Position numbers and translations under genes: made by a program
Part shown: positions 1-6,500 of the stretch, piece after piece
Layout: every line of letters begins with the position of its first letter
How positions within the stretch are numbered: the first letter of the stretch is position 1
The notes under the pieces: generated by a model
Databases searched by the model: none
Seen by the model: the letters and a program-made list of their open reading frames with translations, nothing else
What the model was told of the DNA's origin: nothing
Assembly: GCA_016296345.1 (NCBI GenBank)
Contig: JAEDJL010000051.1
Span: forward strand, 1 to 10,645
Direction: 5' to 3'
Length of the DNA: 10,645 bases
From: Bacteroidales bacterium
GTDB taxonomy: Bacteria; Bacteroidota; Bacteroidia; Bacteroidales; P3

Positions 1-2616
1 GCTTGTCCAATCGGCTGCCGCAGCTTCCTTATACATGAAGCCTTGTGCCGAAATTTCCTCGCTGCCTGCTGTGATTGTTCCGTTAAGTGTTGCTGCCTCG
101 TGTGTTATTTCGGTTGCTGCAAGTGTTGTTATGGTAGGAGCTATTATCTCAGGTTCTTCTTCAAGAGTTGTGAAAGTGGTACTTACCCATTCTGAGTTAT
201 TGCTTTCACAAACCGCTCTCACTTCTGCTGTGTAAGTGGTGTTTGCAGTCAATCCTGTGAAAGATTTGCTTGTTGTGGCAACGGTTTCTGCATTTGCTCC
301 GTTCAAACGAACTTCGTAGCTTGTTGCTGTTCCGTTCCAAGTAAAGTCTGCCGAAGTTTGAGTGATGTTGTTTACATTCAATGCTGTAGGAGCGTCGCAA
401 GGCTCAGGCTCTCCGCCTATCCAAACTTGTTGTATCGAAACATTGTCGATAACAGCTCCCGGTTGAGTGCCGGTTGAACTATCATTTGTCCAAACAAATA
501 CCAACTTCTTCATTGCATTCTGTACATTGGGAATTGTAACAGAAAGAGTTTGTGTACCGCTCTGCATGTTAATGATTGGATAATTGCTGTGTGTTCTTAT
601 CAAAATGTTGGTTGCATAGGATTTATAAGCATAATAGGTCGAGGTAGATGTTGCTGCTGCGTAATTGGTGTCGGCATCTACCCAATATACTTTCAAATAG
701 TCGTATGAGCTTTCTCCTCCAATGGTAACGTCAAAGCTGATTGTCAAAGAATCACTCGTGCCTGTGTTGAACAATTTCTCTGCAACTACAACGCTTGTGG
801 AAGAGATATTGTATTCGGCTGTGCTTCCTCCGTCTTTGGAAATGTACAATACTCCGTTGGTTTGACTTCCCGGTGTTCCTATATACCACCTATTTGTGTT
901 GTTTCCGTTTTTTATCAACCATGCTTGTGCGTCTGCTTCTTGCTCAAAGTTGCAAAAATATGGTACATCTTCGGCAAGCATAGGGGTAATGTACTCTGTT
1001 TGCTCAAAAGCTCTTACAGTATCGCCGTTTGAACAAACAGATGCAAGTCGGAAGGTGTAATTTGTTGCATATTCCAAGCCACTTATTGTTGCCGAATTGG
1101 ACATATATTCTGCGTATGTATAGTCTTGGTCGCCTGATGCTTTGTAACATACGAGCCAATGGGAGTTTTCGTCATCATTCCAAGTCAATTCCACATCGGT
1201 AGGAGCTTCTCCTCTTGCAACAATCAGTCCTTCGGGACGAGGACAAGCAGGTGCATAATCGACAACAACGTCATCTATATAGACCGTACAGCTGCTCGAT
1301 TGGGTCGATAGGGAGTATGGTTTCAAAGAAATGACGCCTCCGTTTCCTTGATACGAAGCAAGGCTTACTTCTTTTTGCTCCCAGACACCGCCAAGCGACA
1401 CAGATACCGTATCGACTGCAACAAATGTATCATTCTCTACCACACCTACAATAATACTACCGTAAACATTCTGCGATTTCAACTTAAACTGAATACTCAA
1501 GTTGCTAAGTTCCTCTTCAAATGTTGGCAAAAGAGCAGTCGCAGCAAAGTTGTTTGCCCTTAGCGAATAGAAATACAGACTTCTTGAACCGGAAGCAGGA
1601 GCAGCTCCTGCAAGGTTTATTTTGTCTCCATTCCCCATTGCAAATTTATTCCAACAATCTGCATAAGCATCATTACCATTAGAAGAATAGCTGTCAAAGT
1701 CCTCCGAATACGGCAATTCGTCCACACTGTTGCAAAGTGTCTTGAAATTAGTGTAAAACCAGAAGCTTTCCTCATCGTTACCACAATCTGCCTTTATTCT
1801 GAAACTGTAATTTGTGTTTGCTTCCATGTCAGAAGAGACAAAGAATGTGTCGGTTGTGGTTTGTACAGGTACGTCTTCCCAAGAGCTTTGCTCACCGGCT
1901 TTCAACTGAAACAAGAAACTGTTTGCCATAGGGTGCGAGTTCCAAACAATGGTTGCGTTGTCCGAACTTATATCTGCCACATTTATTCCATTGACAGACG
2001 GACACGCAGTATTGGGATCGGACATTGAAGCATAGGTTGCAGTCTGCATTGACAGTCCGCTCACCGAACTAAAATCGGACCATACCGCACCGACCCAGCC
2101 GTTTATGTTATTGGTCCAGCCATTCGATGTCAAAAACCAATAAGTCATGCTAAATCCTGCCTGCCAACGGTCTTCGGCTTCAACAGGCATAAATCCGTCC
2201 ACATCGGTCGAAGGATTGATGTTTTGCGTAGTCGGATTGACTACATCGGAAGGGTTGTCGGGATTTTGCAATGAGAAACTTCCGTTGCCGTTTGCATCAA
2301 CTCCGAAACCGACAACGCATGAGGGATTAGTGCCTCCGCACTCTTGGAAAAAGAAGCGAGGATCGGCAGCCGCAATGTCATAGCACATTTGTTTCATTGT
2401 TTTTGTTCCGTCATAACGATAGCCCCAAACCAAAGCATGAGGAGTTCTTCCGTCATTGAAAACTAACACAAGAGCAGCCTCGTTGCTGCCACTTCCGACC
2501 CAATACTCAATATTGGCTGCCGTAAAAACCCCGTTAGGAGCCGTTCCGAGCGTTTGAGCGGTCAAATAAGCACTTGTCAATAAAGCCGACAAGAGGCATA
2601 AGAAGACTTTTTTCAT
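1..2616 (-). CDS. B12-riboswitch-controlled secreted FN3/choice-of-anchor-J protein, predicted T9SS cargo (3' end beyond window)
   Basis: The frame is open without a stop from the ATG at 2616-2614 to base 1, giving 872 codons. Residues 1-20 form a signal peptide (MKKVFLCLLSALLTSAYLTA, then QT). Residues 30-200 are a distinct globular domain with the motifs YWVGSGSNEAALVLVF (38-53) and ALVWGYRYDG (61-70) and a Trp-rich end (W151, W160, W167, W174, W179). Three FN3 modules follow (about 205-295, 458-546, 740-818), alternating with two MAM/choice-of-anchor-J-like jelly rolls (about 298-455 and 549-730, ending in YIDDVVVD and VIDNVSI). A last FN3-like module begins near 827 and is cut off. From residue 739 on it aligns with residues 1852-1985 of the neighbouring 2118-residue protein, so about 130 residues including a T9SS sorting domain probably lie outside the window. 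That tail is inferred, not seen. The start is fixed by the signal peptide. The leader holds a cobalamin riboswitch, so expression should fall when B12 is plentiful. The ligand is unknown; surface capture of cobamides or B12-linked adhesion is inference from regulation only. Confidence 0.93.
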   Translation of the reverse strand, partial: MKKVFLCLLSALLTSAYLTAQTLGTAPNGVFTAANIEYWVGSGSNEAALVLVFNDGRTPHALVWGYRYDGTKTMKQMCYDIAAADPRFFFQECGGTNPSCVVGFGVDANGNGSFSLQNPDNPSDVVNPTTQNINPSTDVDGFMPVEAEDRWQAGFSMTYWFLTSNGWTNNINGWVGAVWSDFSSVSGLSMQTATYASMSDPNTACPSVNGINVADISSDNATIVWNSHPMANSFLFQLKAGEQSSWEDVPVQTTTDTFFVSSDMEANTNYSFRIKADCGNDEESFWFYTNFKTLCNSVDELPYSEDFDSYSSNGNDAYADCWNKFAMGNGDKINLAGAAPASGSRSLYFYSLRANNFAATALLPTFEEELSNLSIQFKLKSQNVYGSIIVGVVENDTFVAVDTVSVSLGGVWEQKEVSLASYQGNGGVISLKPYSLSTQSSSCTVYIDDVVVDYAPACPRPEGLIVARGEAPTDVELTWNDDENSHWLVCYKASGDQDYTYAEYMSNSATISGLEYATNYTFRLASVCSNGDTVRAFEQTEYITPMLAEDVPYFCNFEQEADAQAWLIKNGNNTNRWYIGTPGSQTNGVLYISKDGGSTAEYNISSTSVVVAEKLFNTGTSDSLTISFDVTIGGESSYDYLKVYWVDADTNYAAATSTSTYYAYKSYATNILIRTHSNYPIINMQSGTQTLSVTIPNVQNAMKKLVFVWTNDSSTGTQPGAVIDNVSIQQVWIGGEPEPCDAPTALNVNNITQTSADFTWNGTATSYEVRLNGANAETVATTSKSFTGLTANTTYTAEVRAVCESNNSEWVSTTFTTLEEEPEIIAPTITTLAATEITHEAATLNGTITAGSEEISAQGFMYKEAAAADWTS

Positions 2617-2774
2617 CTTTTTGTTTTTGTCTTTTTGGTTAAACAATGATGTATCCGACGAAAAAAGTAACGTGATAAAAAAAGGCAACCCTCCGAAACG
2701 GCTTGTCATTCAACATACCGTCATAAACTTTATCAATCACATCTCTATTTCCCGAAAGATACGATTTAATTGTA
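2617..2774 (-). promoter_or_regulatory. Expression-platform part of the riboswitch leader
   Basis: This 158-nt leader separates the end of the aptamer from the ATG at 2616. On the minus strand it holds a U7 tract (2683-2677) preceded by GGAGGGTTGCC and a U6 tract (2666-2661). It ends in an A-rich stretch (ACAAAAACAAAAAG) directly before ATG, typical of Bacteroidetes starts that lack a Shine-Dalgarno sequence. I see no strong local terminator hairpin. The segment 2693-2682 can pair with the aptamer core at 2820-2809 over 12 positions, four of them G-U. A 25-codon frame also runs through it. How the switch acts (termination or translation) cannot be settled by eye. Confidence 0.5.
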
Positions 2775-2946
2775 GCAAAAACGGCAGGTCTTCTGACTTA
2801 CACCATTAGAGAACCGCCTTCCCATTCTTTCAAACAGTGGCACATTTAGAATGTTCTCAAACTTTCGGTGCTTACAGCTACGGGTTTAGTTCTTGATTTT
2901 CACAAGATTCCCTTTTAATCTTACATAAAAGAACCGTCAATTTTGC
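2775..2946 (-). ncRNA. Cobalamin (adenosylcobalamin-type) riboswitch aptamer
   Basis: Read on the minus strand, the conserved cobalamin riboswitch blocks appear in the right order: GGGAATC with GTGAAAATCAA (2912-2893), ACCCGTAGCTGTAAGC (2885-2870), GCCACTG (2841-2835), GGGAAGGCGG (2823-2814) and the B12 box GTCAGAAGACCTGCC (2797-2783). A closing P1 helix is visible: GCAAAA-UUG-ACGG (2946-2934) pairs with CCGUUUUUGC (2784-2775), ten base pairs with one 3-nt bulge. The aptamer sits just downstream of a promoter and 158 nt before the secreted-protein start at 2616. In known examples B12 binding lowers expression of the downstream gene, usually for B12 uptake, synthesis or B12-independent enzymes. 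The effect here is inferred from that. Confidence 0.95.
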
Positions 2947-2951
2947 GAGCG

Positions 2952-2983
2952 CAAAGGTAGAAAATAATTTCCAATCCGTCGAA
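2952..2983 (-). promoter_or_regulatory. Bacteroidetes-type promoter for the riboswitch leader
   Basis: The minus strand carries TACCTTTG (2959-2952), an exact match to the Bacteroidetes -7 consensus TAnnTTTG, with TTCG (2983-2980; consensus TTTG) 20 nt upstream. Transcription would begin near 2945, essentially at the first base of the riboswitch P1 helix, which supports the call. The left edge of the intergenic repeat coincides with the -33 box. Confidence 0.72.
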
Positions 2984-3070
2984 AAACACTGCATATTTCT
3001 GCAAAAAAGGAATGCAAAATCGCCTTTGCAAATTACGTTTTTGCCTCTTCTATATAGAATTGCTTTGCAA

Positions 3071-3106
3071 AATAGGACGCCCTATGACGCCATAGGACGT
3101 CCTATT
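3071..3106. repeat. 36-nt near-perfect palindrome
   Basis: The arms AATAGGACGCCCTATG and CATAGGACGTCCTATT flank a 4-nt ACGC spacer. Fifteen of 16 positions pair, with one C/A mismatch. The matching site in the other repeat copy (10176-10191) is only the 16-nt core AATAGGGCGTCCTATT. It could form a hairpin in RNA or a small cruciform. Confidence 0.85.
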
Positions 3107-3356
3107 GTTGGTTTGGAGGAAACAAAAAGACAAAATCGTGTTGTTTTTACTCTGGTTTTTCGCTGTTTTTCTTCGTATTTTTTTGCTGTTTTTGCCCTTG
3201 TTTTTTCGCTGATTTTTCACTGCGAAAAAACCACTTTTTGATATGCTCGAAAAAAAACGCCGTTTTTTGTGTAAAAATGAGCGATTTTGAAAATCAAGTA
3301 CTTACAAAGGCGATTTTTTCGTTTGAAAACACTCTGAAAAAGTCGGTATTTTTCAT

Positions 3357-3397
3357 GAAAAAAGTCGCCGTTTTGGTGAAATAAAACGGCGTTTTTT
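3357..3397. terminator. Conserved hairpin with flanking A and T tracts, possible bidirectional terminator
   Basis: CGCCGTTTT (3366-3374) and AAAACGGCG (3383-3391) form a perfect 9-bp stem around an 8-nt loop. T6 follows at 3392-3397 and a run of A lies at 3358-3363, so either strand would have a U tract after the stem. The same stem is kept in the other repeat copy at 10452-10477. For minus-strand transcription it would act as a backup after the main terminator at 3476-3510. Confidence 0.5.
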
Positions 3398-3475
3398 CCG
3401 ACCAAAATGGCGTTTTATTTTCGCAAATCGGCGAGTTATTTTACCCATTTGGTACTATGCTTTTTAGAATTGCAC

Positions 3476-3510
3476 AAAAAAGGGGCGAAACTCGAAAGTT
3501 TCCACCCCTT
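3476..3510 (-). terminator. Intrinsic terminator of the 2118-residue gene
   Basis: On the minus strand AAGGGGTGGAAACT (3510-3497), loop TTCG (3496-3493) and AGTTTCGCCCCTT (3492-3480) form a 13-bp stem with one bulged G and one G-T pair. The tract TTTTTT (3481-3476) closes it. It begins 27 nt after the stop codon. The TTCG tetraloop, GC-rich base and U tract are classical. Confidence 0.92.
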
Positions 3511-3537
3511 AATTGAAGAATTTCTATCGATTGTTGC

Positions 3538-6500
3538 TTACTTTACAATCAACTTTTGTGTGTGAATTAAAGTGCCGTTTATCACTCTGATGTAATAAAC
3601 TCCGCTTGCAAGGTTATCAACTGACAATTCGTAAGTGTCATTTGCCATATTATCGCTAAAAATGATGCGTCCTTGCATATCGCTTACTACTATCTTCGCT
3701 CCGTTTTCAAGTCCGTTTACTGTAACCAAGGCACTCTTACTTGCAGGGTTAGGGTATATGCTCATTGCAGGGCTTGTGCTTTCCGCAGGGTTCAGTCCCA
3801 TTTGGATTGTTGTGAAAGATATTGTTGCTCCTTCGGTTGTTCCGCTCGGTGTTGTGGCAAAGGCTTTGTATTCATAGGCTGTTGAAGGATTGAGATAGTG
3901 CAGTGTTGCCGTCATGGCATTGCCTACCGCAGGCATGGTTTCCCAAGCTGTCGAGCTTGTTGCCCTATACCTAAATCCTCGTTCGGTGATTTCCTCGCTG
4001 CCTGCAACGATTGTACCATGCAAGTTTGCCCCCTCATTGGTAATGTCTGTTGCTGCGAGTGTTACAACACTCGGAGGCACTATTTCATTCTCTCGTTCCA
4101 AGGTGGTAAACGAGACTGTTACCCATTCAGAATGCATATTGTTGCCACACACTGCTCTTACCTTGAAAGTGTAATCGGTCTCGGGAGCAAGGTTATCGTA
4201 CGAAATGGTTGTGTCTGAAAGGGTGGAAATATTGCCATTGTTCAATCGCACTTGGTATTGCGATGATTCTCCTCTCCAAGAGAGGGTTGCAGAGGAAGAA
4301 CCGACAGAAACAACACTCAATTCCGAAGGTGCATCACACGGAATAGAACCGCTGATAACCGACAAGGTCATATCATCGATAAAAATATATGAAGTTACAT
4401 CGGTAGATGCCTTGAAGATAAGGTAGTGAGGTCCTGTCATGGTGTCCGGAATGTTGATTTGGACTTCTTCCCAGACGTAACTGCCGTCTTGAACGATGCT
4501 TGTCAAAAGTGTTGCCCCTATTTCCGAGGATACATTATTGGCATAGACTTCAAGGCGGTTGTTGTCGGTGTTTTGGTTCGGTGCTTTGTACATCCAAAAC
4601 GACAATCGCATCTCTCCATAGAAATAAAACGCAGGGGAAATCAGGGTAGAGGCGGCAGGAGAAGAGTAATAATATGTAAAGGCTGCCATAGTGTTGCCGC
4701 TATGCGGACCTCCCGAATAGTTACCGTGCGGTGTAATCACCCAAGACGCATTTGGCAAAGTGTTTATCACGTTCCAGCAGTCCAAATTTTCTTCAAATCC
4801 TTCTTCATAAGGGTATTCTATGATTGGTTCATCGTAACAAGATGTCTTGAAGACAAGAGAATCCGAGACGATTGAAAGGTCTGTGCCGCAAACTCCCTGA
4901 ATCGAGAGTACATATCTTGTTGTTGGTTCAAGCTCTGTAAGTGTATATTGGTTATCGTTTGTAGTTATGGTTGTAAATTCTGTGTCGGAGGAAGATTTGT
5001 ATTGTATTATGTAGCTGTCTGCAACTCCTTCCCAGAGCAGGTCTGCCGTTGTTTGAGTTTGATTTGTCGCAATGAGTGAGTAAGGTGCAGGACAAGCAGG
5101 CACATCTATCACTATGTTGTCGATTGCGGGAGGTGTTGCTGCTCTTTCAGGGGTGGAATAAAGTCCCCATGAGTAGAATATCAATCGCTTTACGCCCGAA
5201 AACTGTGGCAGAGCCACTCTTGCGTTTGCCCAATCGCTGCCATTATACAACAGCAGAACGACTTGACTCGGCAAAGGTGAGCTTATCGATGAAGGAACAG
5301 GGTCGTCGGGGTCTTGAACAAGCACTGCAAGTCCTCCCATGATAGCTGTGGCAGAATAATATGCTCCTATACCTTTCCAATCGAACGAAAGTTCAAAAAC
5401 ATCTTCTCCCGTGCCGAAGTCAAAGTCTTTCCACATATATGAGTAAATCTGCTGATAACCATAGGTTGCACCATAGCTTTGTCCTCCGTCGCTGGATATG
5501 TATGCAGAATGTCCGTTTGCCTCTTCTCCTGCAAAGGTTGCAGAACCTATTGCCCAAGCATTTACATTGACAATGCCTCCAAAGCTCCATGTTGCATTCT
5601 CTGTTTCGTCTTCAAAATCGGTCGTATAAGGTATTGATGCTGTTGCGGGATATGTGGTAAACACCATTGTCTCCGACCAATCGGAATAATTACCCGAACA
5701 ATTACTCCTTATTGCCAATGTATATGTCGTTTGAGGAGTAAGCCCTTCAAGATGTAAGGGAACGGAAGTTTGTGAGAAAGCATTCGTTGTGCCGCTGTCG
5801 GGATTTGTATTCTCACCCTGCGAAAGGCTATATTCCCATTGGGTGGCACTTCCAAGCTCCGAAAAAGATATATCTGCAGTTGTGCTGCCCAAACCTGCCA
5901 AAGCAAGGTTTTGAGGTCGCAAACAATCTGCCCATTGTTCGATTGCAATGTTGTCAATTAACAGATAGCCGGTATTATAGCTTGAAATGCTTTCGACATA
6001 AAAAGCAAATTTTATGTTTCCTTCAAAAGGATTGTCGTCCCGATCGACCAATTTGACGATTTGTCTTATCCAACTGCCTCCTATATCGGACAAGTGGAAG
6101 TTTGCATTCTCATCTTCGTTGTCATAAATATGTGCATCAGCCATATCCCACGTCAAACCATTGTCGGTAGAGAAGAGAACAATAAATCTGACATCTTGAT
6201 CTCCTATGACAGATCCTAATCTTATCAAACTGAAAGATAAACCGTATATGTCAGAACCGTCTCCCAAATCTATTGAAGGCGATATTAACCAATCGTTTCG
6301 GTTACCGCCCATATAAACCCTGAGTGCCGTAACATAGTCATTGCCGATTACACCGCTTTCATAGATGAAATTTGATGTGCTTGTTACCGGAGGAGTTTGA
6401 ACAATTCCGCTTTCAGGAACATTTCCCGACACTCTTGTCCAACATGAGGGCTGTATTGCATAAGGATTGTGAGAGAAGTCCTCAGTCCAAGGAACAGAAT

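Larger units (their letters stand above)
2983..3568. repeat. Intergenic direct repeat, copy A (AT-rich, palindromic)
   Basis: This stretch matches 10088-10630 in the same orientation over nearly its whole length, starting at AAAACACTGCATATTTCTGC and ending inside the sorting-domain codons of the large gene. Shared landmarks are the perfect palindrome TTCTATATAGAA (3048-3059), an AATAGG...CCTATT palindrome, several CGCCGTTTT/AAAACGGCG arms, TTTGGTACTATGCTTTTT and the terminator. The last 40 bases (3529-3568) are identical to 10591-10630. The middle (about 3110-3235) is the most diverged part. It contains no convincing gene, no transposase and no visible target-site duplication. It fills the space between the large gene and the riboswitch promoter. 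Confidence 0.9.

Noticed and set aside
2661..2683. Simple local intrinsic terminator at the two U tracts of the riboswitch leader
   Set aside because: No stable adjacent hairpin can be drawn. Only weak 3-5 bp local stems precede the tracts, so only the long-range pairing is reported.
3026..3241. 71-codon plus-strand frame in repeat copy A sharing a short IGRPI-GL-ETK stretch with the copy B frame
   Set aside because: The shared stretch simply reflects the repeated DNA. The frames diverge on both sides and end at different places.
2983..3475. Insertion sequence or CRISPR array as explanation for the intergenic repeats
   Set aside because: There is no transposase, no terminal inverted repeats bounding the unit, no target-site duplication, and no regularly spaced identical repeats with unique spacers.
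4426..4875. 149-codon plus-strand frame
   Set aside because: It is antisense to the 2118-residue gene, whose domain structure is continuous here. The antisense translation has no recognisable features.
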